A stretch of 64,000 bases of DNA from Flavobacteriales bacterium UBA5081 (GCA_002415785.1 DIAJ01000003.1:161286-225285), one strand, 5' to 3'; positions 24,834-32,973 are shown, counted from the first letter of the stretch. The notes: generated by a model from the sequence alone, not told the origin. Numbers and translations are program-made.

Positions 24834-27317
24834 ATGAAATCGCCTTACATTATAATCATCATTTCTGTACTGCTCTTCTTTGGCAACACAATTTTTAATG
24901 GATATAGTTTAGATGATGAACTTGTTACTAGAAATCACCCATTAACTTCAGAAAAAAGTGAGATCCCTATAATAGATCTTTTTTCATCAGCTTACCAAAA
25001 TGAAATGGGCTTTGAATTCGGATATCGTCCGGTCACTTTAGCTACTTTTTATATTGAACATCGATTGTTTGGAGAATCTGCCAAAATAAGTCACACCATC
25101 AACCTATTATTGTATCTTACGCTAGTTTTGCTATTATACAAATTTATCAAGCAAATCTACTGGTCAACAAGCCCTTACTTACTACTTTTCATCACCTTAT
25201 TATTTGCTTTACACCCAATCCATTCAGAAGTGGTTGCAAGCATAAAAAATAGAGACGAGATACTGAGCTTTTTATTCTTAATGCTCTCGCTTTTATTCAC
25301 TCTAAAATGGATAAATAAAAAACAATGGTACAGCTTATTTCTAGTTGCCCTTTTTACCAGTTTATCTATACTTTCAAAAAAATCATCTGTCCCAATACTA
25401 GCACTAATTCCGGCCTATCTTTTCTATCAAAAAAAACAAACGTTTAATGATTGGCTTGTTCCTTCAGTTTTTTTCTCAATACCATTACTCCTTTTTTCAT
25501 TTAACTTAAACCTTGTAAAGGGCGCTTTCCTATTTTTTGGCTTTTATGCTTCTAATTATCTTTTATTTGAGTTATTCAAAATACTCAATATAAAAGTCGA
25601 TAAACGAAGAAGATTACTATTAATCTTACCGGTAATTGCTGTTTTCTTTTTAACAATGGGGCTGTTTCATCAAGTTGAACTATGGTACTCTATTGGAGTT
25701 TTATCTTTTATTCCCCTCTTTTTTATTGACTTTAAGAAAGCATACATTTTTAGTATAACTATTTTATTAGTCGCATTTTTCTTATTCAACAAACAATTTT
25801 ACTTAATGTCAGCCTTGTTTACACTTGCTGCTGGTGTATTCTTGTCAAAAAACAAGCTCGATTTCAGATGGAAATTATTGATCTTGTATTTAGCCATACT
25901 GACTTCAAGCGCACTAATTAGCAAGAACTACAATCTCATTTTCACTTACTTAACACCAATAATTATTCTATCTCTTGCTTATCTTAACCGTTACCTGCCA
26001 ATAGTTCTTTCAGTTATTTCTATAATTATTGGTACTATATATTTTGAAGTTACCATATTTCACCTAGGATTAGCTCTGTTGGCACTACTTCCTTTCTTCA
26101 TTCAGAAAAATCATTTGTATTTAAAAACCACACTCAGTGTTTTTTTAATTGTTACAACCATTCATTCAATAGACTTAAGCCAATATAATTCAAACCTACT
26201 TAGCAAAGAAGAAACAAGTTTAAATATTGAAAACATTGACGTCATTCCGGAGGAAGGCAGAAAATTAGAATATGTTGAAAACACATTAGTTAAAGAACAC
26301 AGCCCTAACGAAAGATTAGCTAGTGGAGCCACCATCATTGGAAAATATTTGAGTTTATTAATTTATCCAAAGAACCTTTCATTCTACTATGGTTTTGCTA
26401 CTTTAAAAACTTCAGACTTTTCCTCACTTTATGTCTGGCTAAGTATTTTAATTAATGTCATCTTAATTGGATTGATGGTTTTTTGTTTTAATAAAAACAA
26501 GCTCATAAGTTTTGGAATAATTTGGTTCTTCATTGGTATTATTCCTTTCAGTAATTGGTTTGATTTAGTCGCAGGTATGCTAGCAGAGCGATTGGTTTTT
26601 ATCTCTTCATTTGGGTTTATTTTATTTATTGGTGGAACTATATTAGAGGTAAAAAATTATTTAAAAATGAAGTTCAACTCAAATTATAGCAAAACTATAT
26701 CAGTTGCCTTATTGGTATTACTAGGCATCTTAACTTTTCAACGAAACGGTCTATGGGCATCCTCTGTTAAACTAATGAGTCACGATATTAAACATCTAGA
26801 TAAATCAGCTCAGGCAAACTACCTATTAGCCATTAATTCGATTAAAAGTAATTTAAACCAAGCTCAAAATAAAGAACATCTTAAGCAAAAAGTAAACTTT
26901 TCTATTCATCATTTCAAAAAGGCAATTTCCATTTATCCCGATTTTTTTAATTATCACTTTGACTTAGCAAGAGCCTATCTTTCTATTGAAGATTATCAGA
27001 AGGCGAAAAAGGCTTTCTTGGGAGCATACAACATTGACCCAAACTCTCACTTTGTTTTACATGAGTTAAGTGTTGTTTGCTTTAGGCTAGAGGAGTATAA
27101 TGAATGTTTAAAATATACTAAGGCTTACTTAAAAATAGACAGATCAAACACTACTATTTATGAATTGGCAGCTTATAGCGCTTACTATCTTGATCAGTAT
27201 AAGCTTGCTATTCAATTCATAAAAAATGGATTAGAACACAAAAATAGTGATGGATTATTGAGGTTGAAAAACGAAATTGAAAGCAAAGAAATTTCACCTC
27301 TATTAAAGAAAAGCTAA
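24834..27317 (+). CDS. GT-C-fold membrane glycosyltransferase with C-terminal TPRs (TMTC/protein O-mannosyltransferase-like)
   Basis: An 827-residue protein with many hydrophobic helices up to about residue 630 and a soluble TPR-type C-terminus (about 640-820, for example YPDFFNYHFDLARAYLSIE). The GYRPVTLATFYIEH and ALHPIHSEVVASIKNRDE motifs match the TMTC / DUF1736 group of polyprenyl-P-sugar-dependent glycosyltransferases; the Asp in GYSLDDE near the N-terminus fits the catalytic GT-C loop. It probably transfers a sugar to a protein or glycan on the periplasmic side using a polyprenyl-P-sugar, possibly made by the GtrB-like enzyme at 5720. It is the last gene of the locus. Confidence 0.85.
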   Translation: MKSPYIIIIISVLLFFGNTIFNGYSLDDELVTRNHPLTSEKSEIPIIDLFSSAYQNEMGFEFGYRPVTLATFYIEHRLFGESAKISHTINLLLYLTLVLLLYKFIKQIYWSTSPYLLLFITLLFALHPIHSEVVASIKNRDEILSFLFLMLSLLFTLKWINKKQWYSLFLVALFTSLSILSKKSSVPILALIPAYLFYQKKQTFNDWLVPSVFFSIPLLLFSFNLNLVKGAFLFFGFYASNYLLFELFKILNIKVDKRRRLLLILPVIAVFFLTMGLFHQVELWYSIGVLSFIPLFFIDFKKAYIFSITILLVAFFLFNKQFYLMSALFTLAAGVFLSKNKLDFRWKLLILYLAILTSSALISKNYNLIFTYLTPIIILSLAYLNRYLPIVLSVISIIIGTIYFEVTIFHLGLALLALLPFFIQKNHLYLKTTLSVFLIVTTIHSIDLSQYNSNLLSKEETSLNIENIDVIPEEGRKLEYVENTLVKEHSPNERLASGATIIGKYLSLLIYPKNLSFYYGFATLKTSDFSSLYVWLSILINVILIGLMVFCFNKNKLISFGIIWFFIGIIPFSNWFDLVAGMLAERLVFISSFGFILFIGGTILEVKNYLKMKFNSNYSKTISVALLVLLGILTFQRNGLWASSVKLMSHDIKHLDKSAQANYLLAINSIKSNLNQAQNKEHLKQKVNFSIHHFKKAISIYPDFFNYHFDLARAYLSIEDYQKAKKAFLGAYNIDPNSHFVLHELSVVCFRLEEYNECLKYTKAYLKIDRSNTTIYELAAYSAYYLDQYKLAIQFIKNGLEHKNSDGLLRLKNEIESKEISPLLKKS

Positions 27318-27336
27318 ATCTTGATTTTAGCCTTTA

Positions 27337-27352
27337 AACTAGTTTACTAGTT
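27337..27352. terminator. Short perfect hairpin between convergent genes
   Basis: AACTAG-TTTA-CTAGTT forms a 6-bp perfect stem in the 29-base gap between the GT-C gene and pth, and includes the pth stop codon. The stem is A/T-rich and there is no strong T-run, so termination would be weak. Confidence 0.35.
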
Positions 27353-27910
27353 CCCATTAAACTCATTCATGGTTCTTTGAATGCCAATTGTGCTAAAGGC
27401 TTGTATTATTTTTTGGCATTGTTCTATGCGCTCTGGGAGCTGTTTGGTCTCTTCTTCGTTCCATTCACCTAACACATAGTTGACTTGGCTTCCACGGCTA
27501 AACTCACTGCCTACGCCAAAACGAAGTCGGGGATAATCTTGCCTGCCGAGAATTTGATTGATGTTTTTTAAACCATTATGTCCACCATCACTTCCTTTAC
27601 CCTTTAGACGCAGTGTGCCAAAAGGCAGTGCTAAGTCGTCGGTAATGATTAATAGCCTTTCCAGTGGGATTTTTTCTTCCTGAAGGTAGTAGTTAACAGC
27701 CTTGCCACTAAGATTCATATAGGTGGTAGGTTTCACCAGAAGCAAGCTCCGACCCTTAAATTTTACTACGGCAGTATCCGCATATCGATTAGGGCTAAAA
27801 GAAACATTGGATGCCTTTGCAAAGGCATCCAATGTTTTAAAACCTATGTTGTGCCTGGTATTTTCGTACTCAGAACCAATGTTCCCAAGTCCTACAATCA
27901 GGTACTTCAT
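27347..27910 (-). CDS. pth: Peptidyl-tRNA hydrolase
   Basis: A 187-residue enzyme, normal for the family, which releases tRNA from peptidyl-tRNA that has dropped off the ribosome. MKYLIVGLGNIGSEYENTRHN shows Asn10 and catalytic His20. KPTTYMNLSG, ITDDLALPFG and GSDGGHNGLKNI are the other family motifs. It lies 8 bases downstream of rplY and is the last gene of the prs-rplY-pth operon, an arrangement common in Bacteroidota. Confidence 0.97.
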   Translation of the reverse strand: MKYLIVGLGNIGSEYENTRHNIGFKTLDAFAKASNVSFSPNRYADTAVVKFKGRSLLLVKPTTYMNLSGKAVNYYLQEEKIPLERLLIITDDLALPFGTLRLKGKGSDGGHNGLKNINQILGRQDYPRLRFGVGSEFSRGSQVNYVLGEWNEEETKQLPERIEQCQKIIQAFSTIGIQRTMNEFNGN

Positions 27911-27918
27911 CTTATTAT

Positions 27919-28566
27919 TTATTCAGCTGTAGCTTCTTCAGTTGCTGCTTCTGCACCTTCTTCACTACCTTCTCCATCAGTGTCTTCTTCATCTTCATCA
28001 TCGTCTGCACCTTTAACCACCAAACGAGACATTTTAACGGCAACGATTACAGCTTTAGGATGATCTAGGAATTCAACACCGTCGATATTGATGTCTTCAA
28101 CTTGTATTACATCACCAATTTTCATTTTAGTAATGTCAACAACAACTTCTTCCGGAACATCGTTAGGAAGTGCTTTTACAATAAGTTTTCTCATTTTTTC
28201 ACGACGAGAACCACCTTTCATTACACCTACAGAGTTTCCTGTGAATCTTACAGGAATACCAATAGTGATTGGCTTATCATCAAAAACCTCCATAAAATCG
28301 GCATGGATTGGCTCATCAGACACAGGGTGAAATTGTACCTCGCGAATAACAGCTTTCACTGTTTTATCTCCGAAATTCAAATCAATCAAGTGTACTTCAG
28401 AAGTATTGATCAACTTTGAAAAAGCAATCTCATCAACATGAAAGTTAATGTTTTCTTTGCCACCATAAAGGATTGCAGGCACTCTGCCTTCAGTTCTTAA
28501 TGCCTTTAAGGCACCTTTAGATCCCATATCCTCTCTTGAGGCAGCTTTTAATTCAACAGACTTCAT
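27919..28566 (-). CDS. rplY: 50S ribosomal protein L25 (general stress protein Ctc type)
   Basis: A 215-residue Ctc-type L25: an N-terminal 5S rRNA-binding domain (VPAILYGGKENINFHVDEIAF, FHPVSDEPIHADF) plus the C-terminal TL5 domain (MRKLIVKALPNDVP). The last 30 or so residues are an acidic Asp/Glu/Ala tail, common in Bacteroidota L25. It binds 5S rRNA in the large subunit. It is between prs (28 bases) and pth (8 bases) in one operon. Confidence 0.96.
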   Translation of the reverse strand: MKSVELKAASREDMGSKGALKALRTEGRVPAILYGGKENINFHVDEIAFSKLINTSEVHLIDLNFGDKTVKAVIREVQFHPVSDEPIHADFMEVFDDKPITIGIPVRFTGNSVGVMKGGSRREKMRKLIVKALPNDVPEEVVVDITKMKIGDVIQVEDINIDGVEFLDHPKAVIVAVKMSRLVVKGADDDEDEEDTDGEGSEEGAEAATEEATAE

Positions 28567-28594
28567 TCTAATCTATTTTTAGGTATTAGCGTTT

Positions 28595-29527
28595 TTAAAA
28601 TATAAAATATGAACTTATCGATTCATAGTTATGCACTTTGTATATTACCTTAGCAAACAGGTCAGCAACAGAAATCACTCGGATTTTACTGCATTCTTGT
28701 TTTAAAGGAATTGTATCAGTCACCAACAATTCTGTCAATGCAGACTTTTCAATTCGCTCATAAGCACTTCCCGATAAAATTGGGTGAGTACAGATTGCTC
28801 GAACAGATGTGGCTCCTTTTTCTTTCATTAGATCTGCAGCTTTTGTTAATGTTCCTGCAGTATCAATCATGTCGTCAACTAAAACAACGTCTTTTCCCTC
28901 AACGTCGCCAATCACAAACATCTTATCAATGTTATTGGCTTTTTTGCGTTGTTTGTAACAGATTACAACATCAGCCTCTAAGTGTTTTGCATACGCATAA
29001 GCTCTTTTAGAGCCACCCATATCAGGAGATGCCATAATAAGGTTTGGCAAATTTAAATCTTTAATGGCTTGAGAGAAAACCGCAGAAGCGTACAAATGAT
29101 CTACAGGAACTTCAAAGAATCCTTGAATCTGATCAGCATGTAGATCCATTGTCATTACTCTACTAACACCTGCTGCTGCTAACATATTTGCCACCAACTT
29201 AGACCCAATAGGAACTCTAGGTTGATCTTTACGATCTTGACGAGCAAAACCGAAATACGGAATAACAGCTATTATTCTTTTGGCTGAGGCTCTTTTGGCT
29301 GCATCAACCATCAACAATAACTCAAATAAATTATCAGTGGGTGGATTGGTAGACTGAATGATAAAAACATCTGCACCGCGAACTGACTCCTCAAACGAAG
29401 GTTGGAACTCTCCATCTGAAAAGTGACTAATTGAGGATTTACCTAGCTCCATTCCAAAACCTTTGGCGATTTTTGTCGCTAGCATTTTAGTGTTAGAACC
29501 TGCAAATATTTTTACTTCATTTGTCAT
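28595..29527 (-). CDS. prs: Ribose-phosphate pyrophosphokinase
   Basis: A 310-residue enzyme making PRPP from ribose 5-phosphate and ATP, the entry to purine, pyrimidine, histidine and tryptophan synthesis. Characteristic stretches are FSDGEFQPSFEESVRG, GFARQDRKDQPR, MTMDLHADQIQGFF and the PRPP loop VVLVDDMIDTAGT. It is the first gene of the operon with rplY and pth, and has a well-formed promoter directly upstream. Confidence 0.97.
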   Translation of the reverse strand: MTNEVKIFAGSNTKMLATKIAKGFGMELGKSSISHFSDGEFQPSFEESVRGADVFIIQSTNPPTDNLFELLLMVDAAKRASAKRIIAVIPYFGFARQDRKDQPRVPIGSKLVANMLAAAGVSRVMTMDLHADQIQGFFEVPVDHLYASAVFSQAIKDLNLPNLIMASPDMGGSKRAYAYAKHLEADVVICYKQRKKANNIDKMFVIGDVEGKDVVLVDDMIDTAGTLTKAADLMKEKGATSVRAICTHPILSGSAYERIEKSALTELLVTDTIPLKQECSKIRVISVADLFAKVIYKVHNYESISSYFIF

Positions 29528-29555
29528 GAGAAAACAGCCATTATTTAAAGGGGTG

Positions 29556-29587
29556 CAAATTTATCAATTAAATCAATCGACGCCAAA
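29556..29587 (-). promoter_or_regulatory. Promoter of the prs-rplY-pth operon
   Basis: On the minus strand TTTG (29587-29584), a 20-base spacer and TAAATTTG (29563-29556) match the Bacteroidota sigma-A consensus TTTG/TTG-N~20-TAnnTTTG. The expected transcription start is roughly 25 bases upstream of the prs ATG. Confidence 0.65.
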
Positions 29588-29648
29588 TAAATACACAGAC
29601 AAATAAAATTTATTTTTAAAAGTGTTGTGCTTTATCAAAAGTATTGGA

Positions 29649-29713
29649 TAATTTTGTCCCACCAATTCAGGATAATACCGCATTTTTTTGCGGAGAATTA
29701 TTCGACAAAATTA
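29649..29713. repeat. Long imperfect inverted repeat between prs promoter and tRNA region
   Basis: The outer arms TAATTTTGTC (29649-29658) and GACAAAATTA (29704-29713) are perfect 10-base complements. Inside them, CCGCA-T6-TGCGG gives a second stem, with short TAAT/ATTA arms between. The whole could fold into an extended hairpin of about 65 bases. It could be a terminator, an attenuator or a remnant of a small mobile hairpin. Confidence 0.5.
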
Positions 29714-29752
29714 ATTGTTAAATTACACTTTTCAATTAATTTTAATTTAAAA

Positions 29753-29834
29753 GCCCAGGTGGCGGAATTGGTAGACCTGTCTGCCGACAGGCAGGCGCGT
29801 TGGAGACCAACGCAGTTAACTGTCGGCCCTGAAT
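29753..29834 (+). pseudogene. Broken tRNA-Leu copy with a palindromic insertion
   Basis: The first 24 bases (GCCCAGGTGGCGGAATTGGT and the next GAC-type bases) are identical to the intact tRNA-Leu at 29860. Then a GC-rich insertion containing CCTGTC-TGCC-GACAGG interrupts the D-arm/anticodon junction. GCGTTGG resumes, but continues as its own inverted complement (GCGTTGG-AGA-CCAACGC), so no 7-base anticodon loop can form. The 3' end reads CCTGAAT instead of CCTGGGT, so the acceptor stem is broken too. It is not a functional tRNA in the standard fold. Confidence 0.7.
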
Positions 29835-29859
29835 CTACCTTCAGGTTAAAACATCACTT

Positions 29860-29941
29860 GCCCAGGTGGCGGAATTGGTAGACGCGTTGGTCTCAAACAC
29901 CAATGCCTTCGGGCGTGCCGGTTCGACTCCGGCCCTGGGTA
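29860..29941 (+). tRNA. tRNA-Leu (anticodon CAA)
   Basis: A class II tRNA with acceptor GCCCAGG/CCTGGGT (first pair G-T), anticodon stem TTGGT/ACCAA around loop CTCAAAC (anticodon CAA, reads UUG), long variable arm GCC-TTCG-GGC and T-arm GCCGG-TTCGACT-CCGGC. Discriminator base A; CCA is not encoded. It lies 25 bases downstream of a broken copy. Confidence 0.95.
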
Positions 29942-29958
29942 CAACAAACAGTTTAGAG

Positions 29959-29991
29959 CAAGAGTATTGAGCATAATGCAAAATACTCTTG
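29959..29991 (+). terminator. Hairpin downstream of tRNA-Leu
   Basis: CAAGAGTATT and AATACTCTTG form a perfect 10-bp stem with a 13-base loop, 17 bases after the tRNA. There is no clean T-run after it, so it may be a processing or weak termination element. Confidence 0.4.
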
Positions 29992-30052
29992 TTAGTAAAC
30001 CTTTCTTCACGCACTTTAATAAACTTCATCGATTTATTTTGTTCTCACATTT

Positions 30053-30114
30053 AAAGTGGACTAAAAGTGTTACTCAAACTTTTTTATTGCCTTTTTTTAG
30101 AATTAGTCTACTTT
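30053..30114. repeat. Nested inverted repeats upstream of the ICMT-like gene
   Basis: AAAGTGGACTAA (30053-30064) and TTAGTCTACTTT (30103-30114) pair at 12 positions with one G-T. Between them AAAAGT/ACTTTT forms a smaller stem followed by two T-runs. The element ends 37 bases before the ATG at 30152 and could be a leader structure. The rest of 29992-30151 shows nothing I recognise. Confidence 0.4.
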
Positions 30115-30151
30115 TACAGCCGATTTCAAAAATTAAGATTTAATTTATCGC

Positions 30152-30895
30152 ATGACACTTAAAAAAGAACTTAGAACTCAAGGTGACTTCCTATTTAAAC
30201 ACCGTAGTTACTTGCCTGTTATTATCATCATTGCCGGACTTGCTGTTTATATTCAAAATGAAATAACTTCAGATGTCTTACCACATCAGCAAGGAGAGAT
30301 TTATAAATTCATTTGTTTGGCTGTTGCACTTTTAGGCTTATTTATAAGAGTTCACGCAGTAGGTCATGCCGCTAAAAACACTTCTGGTAGAAATACGACA
30401 GTTGGACAAGTTGCTGATGAAGTAAATTCAACAGGTCTTTACTCAATATGTAGACACCCTCTTTATGTAGGGAACTTCTTTATGTGGCTGGGAATTGCCG
30501 GTTTTACTCAGGAGCCTTGGTTTATTGTGGCTTTCACTTTTATGTATTGGGTGTATTATGAAAGAATCATGTATGCAGAAGAAGCTTTTTTAACAGACAA
30601 GTACGGTGATAAATACACCGATTGGGCTTCAAGAACACCTGCTTTTATTCCTGCTTTCAGTAAGTGGATTAAGCCTCAATACAGCTTTAGCTGGCCAAAA
30701 ATTATCAAGCAAGAAAAGACAGGTATCATGAACCTTTTCATCGTGATTTTTGTCTTTGAAGCTATTGGTAGTTATATCCGTAATGGAGAAATTTTACAAA
30801 TGGAAAGTTATTGGTGGATGCTTGCTGTTGCCTCAATTGTATGGTACATTATTATTAAAGTACTGCAAAAAACAACCAAGCTTTTTAATGTTTAG
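30152..30895 (+). CDS. Isoprenylcysteine carboxyl methyltransferase (ICMT)/PEMT-like membrane methyltransferase
   Basis: A 247-residue protein with about five transmembrane helices and the family signature GLYSICRHPLYVGNF followed by EEAFLTDKYGDKYTDW, in which RHPxY and the downstream Glu/Tyr bind SAM. Bacterial members methylate lipid or small-molecule carboxylates or phosphates; the substrate is not clear. The stop overlaps the convergent lipoprotein gene by 4 bases. It is preceded by an unusual inverted-repeat region. Confidence 0.85.
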   Translation: MTLKKELRTQGDFLFKHRSYLPVIIIIAGLAVYIQNEITSDVLPHQQGEIYKFICLAVALLGLFIRVHAVGHAAKNTSGRNTTVGQVADEVNSTGLYSICRHPLYVGNFFMWLGIAGFTQEPWFIVAFTFMYWVYYERIMYAEEAFLTDKYGDKYTDWASRTPAFIPAFSKWIKPQYSFSWPKIIKQEKTGIMNLFIVIFVFEAIGSYIRNGEILQMESYWWMLAVASIVWYIIIKVLQKTTKLFNV

Positions 30896-32484
30896 TTGGC
30901 AATAATCCACTTGATTTCTTGATCCCAATTAGGTCTTAGGTCAATGGTTTCTTCATACATCCAGACAGACTCCGGCTGTAAATTCCGGATATAATCTCCA
31001 GTGTCCCATTTTCCGTTTCCATTGCGGTCGATGATTAACTTTAAGTTGTATTTGCCGGATTTGAGATGATTGAAAGTTAGCTTTCCGGAGTCCACCTTAT
31101 GTTCCTGAATTACTTTTTCTTGTCCATCTAATAATTGTACAAATTGCGGGAAGTCGAATTCGTTAACCACCTCGACTTCTAAGGTGCTGTAGTCATCTTC
31201 AGCATCAACCGAAAAAGACTTTCCAATACTATCATTTGCAAAACCATAAATGTCGGTAAAAGCACTATCAGCAATAATCAGATGATAACTGCTATCTTGC
31301 TGAAGACTGGCTTTAATGTGCAAAATAGCCTTTCTTTTTGATTGCTCAATTTTAAAATCAAGCGTCACAGAGTCAGTATTTAAAAGTTTCACTTTGCTAG
31401 CATCAAAGGATTTAATCGGTCGGTTAAATTCCAATTTAATCGATTGATAATAGGGCTGAATAGAAGGTAAAGGGTTAGTTAGCTTTAATTTATTCTTTTT
31501 TGTCAGTGTATCTGTGTCAAACTTTATAGTGTCTGAAAAATCAGCAGACTCAACTACTAAGCGATAATTATCAAATTGAATATTTTTCATCCAAAAATGC
31601 AAGCTGTCATTCTCTTTACTGACTTGACTTAACAAGAGTACTTCACTTTGTGTAGTATCAATAAAGTTATAACTTACTGAGTCAATAGTTCGACTAAGTT
31701 TGATAAAAAAGTGAGGGCCATCTTCTTTTTTTTCTTCAACAAATAACTTTTGCTTATCCTCTTCAAATAGGAATAGCTTTAAACTGTCGTTTATTGAATT
31801 TTCGGAAACCTCAATAAATTCATTTTTAAAAGCAATTTTTTCTGTGGGCTTGTCAAACAAGAAATTTTTGTTCTCATCTGCTATGGCTAATAATTTATAT
31901 TTGCCTGCCTTTACATTTGTAATTTCAAACGAACCTTCTTCATTTGTTTTATCTATATAAGTAGGCATTTTTTTCATGGGTAGTGAATCGCTTTTCAAGT
32001 CATTGTAAAGTGCTACCCATGCATCTTTAACTACTTTTAAGTCAAAAGCATTAACAAGTCGTCCACTCACAACAAAGCTGTCAATTTCATTTCCTGTAGA
32101 AAAAACATAAGTAAAGTCTAGCGGATTATTTTCTGTTAAATCCACAATAGACTCATTGAAATTCATCACATAAGTTGTGTTTTCTTTTAAAGTGTCTTCA
32201 AATTTAATCTCTAGGTTTTTACCTCTTAACTTCGTTTTAATATCATGCTCTAAGGGTGGGGAAATAATTAATTTATCATTGATATTTTCCAACTTAACAA
32301 ATTCGTCGAAAGTGATAGAAATTGTTTGTTCACGATTAAAATTCAGGCTCTCATTTTTAGGCTTTACTTCTTTAACCTGAGGTGGCTGCGTATCTCTAGT
32401 ACCTCCGGTAGGGGCAACAACTTGTGCACAAGCAGAAACTAAAATGGCAAGTAAAGCGATAACTATATGTGGAGAATACTTCAT
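30892..32484 (-). CDS. Ig-like domain (Big_5-type) lipoprotein
   Basis: A 530-residue lipoprotein: signal peptide with lipobox LVSAC, Cys19 being the lipidated residue, followed by PTGGTRDTQPP, a widespread Bacteroidota opening. Residues about 35-135 resemble the bacterial Ig-like Big_5 fold (ITFDEFVKL, TTYVMNF, YVFSTG). Later beta-rich repeats include a GNGKWDTGDYI stretch near the C-terminus. It probably sits in the outer membrane; no enzymatic motif was seen. The start overlaps the msrC stop by one base, indicating an operon. Confidence 0.88.
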   Translation of the reverse strand: MKYSPHIVIALLAILVSACAQVVAPTGGTRDTQPPQVKEVKPKNESLNFNREQTISITFDEFVKLENINDKLIISPPLEHDIKTKLRGKNLEIKFEDTLKENTTYVMNFNESIVDLTENNPLDFTYVFSTGNEIDSFVVSGRLVNAFDLKVVKDAWVALYNDLKSDSLPMKKMPTYIDKTNEEGSFEITNVKAGKYKLLAIADENKNFLFDKPTEKIAFKNEFIEVSENSINDSLKLFLFEEDKQKLFVEEKKEDGPHFFIKLSRTIDSVSYNFIDTTQSEVLLLSQVSKENDSLHFWMKNIQFDNYRLVVESADFSDTIKFDTDTLTKKNKLKLTNPLPSIQPYYQSIKLEFNRPIKSFDASKVKLLNTDSVTLDFKIEQSKRKAILHIKASLQQDSSYHLIIADSAFTDIYGFANDSIGKSFSVDAEDDYSTLEVEVVNEFDFPQFVQLLDGQEKVIQEHKVDSGKLTFNHLKSGKYNLKLIIDRNGNGKWDTGDYIRNLQPESVWMYEETIDLRPNWDQEIKWIIAN

Positions 32485-32957
32485 TATTTCAACAACTTCA
32501 CAATTTTTTCTAAATAAATCTTATCAACTTGATCGAAATCTGCTAATTGGTCGCTATCAATATCCAAAACGCCACTTTTGCCCTTAGAAAAACGAAATGG
32601 GACTACAATTTCTGATTTTGAATCTGCGCTGCAAGCGATGTGACCGGGAAATGCGTTGACATCCTCCACTACAATTGTTTCCATTTTTTTATAAGAAGTT
32701 CCGCAAACGCCTTTTCCAATAGCAATTCTAGTACAGGCAATTGGTCCTTGAAATGGCCCTAAAACTAACTCACCTTCTTTATCTAGATAAAAACCCACCC
32801 AAAAATAGCCAAATGCTTGTCGCAATGCTGCTGCTAGATTAGCTAAATTGGCAATAAAGTCCGTTTCTCCGCTCAATAATGCTTTGAGCTGTGGATATAG
32901 TTGTTCGTATTTGTCTTTTTTTGAGAGACTTGCCTCAATAATTAAATTTTCTGCCAT
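32484..32957 (-). CDS. msrC: Free methionine-(R)-sulfoxide reductase (GAF-domain)
   Basis: A 157-residue single-GAF-domain protein. Catalytic/resolving cysteines Cys75, Cys85 and Cys109 occur with the same 10- and 24-residue spacing as in E. coli YebR/MsrC, within ACTRIAIGKGVCG and FPGHIACSADSKSEIVVP. It reduces free methionine-R-sulfoxide using thioredoxin, in the cytoplasm. It is cotranscribed with the lipoprotein gene downstream (1-base overlap). Confidence 0.93.
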   Translation of the reverse strand: MAENLIIEASLSKKDKYEQLYPQLKALLSGETDFIANLANLAAALRQAFGYFWVGFYLDKEGELVLGPFQGPIACTRIAIGKGVCGTSYKKMETIVVEDVNAFPGHIACSADSKSEIVVPFRFSKGKSGVLDIDSDQLADFDQVDKIYLEKIVKLLK

Positions 32958-32973
32958 ACATTAATATTCATTG

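Larger units (their letters stand above)
4491..27317 (+). other. Accessory surface-glycan / modified-lipid biosynthesis and export locus
   Basis: Twenty-one genes occupy this block with almost no intergenic space. Nineteen lie on the plus strand, often with 8-20 base overlaps, and two are inverted (7134-8042 and 12612-13319). Function classes include acyl chemistry (ACP, KAS III, SDR), amino-sugar synthesis (aminotransferase, GNAT), glycosyltransferases, ABC export (Wzm/Wzt), methyltransferases, three PhyH oxygenases, P450 plus terpene-cyclase-like domain, UbiA, AsnB, an epimerase and a GT-C protein. The block reads as visibly more A/T-rich than the housekeeping genes on its right (not counted), which fits an exchanged surface-antigen island. 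No mobile-element gene was seen at either edge. Confidence 0.75.

Noticed and set aside
28102..28419. Plus-strand open frame of 105 codons opposite rplY
   Set aside because: Shadow of the well-supported L25 gene, with no recognisable domain.
29627..29881. Open frame of 84 codons covering the tRNA region
   Set aside because: It reads through the broken and the intact tRNA-Leu; RNA genes explain the sequence.
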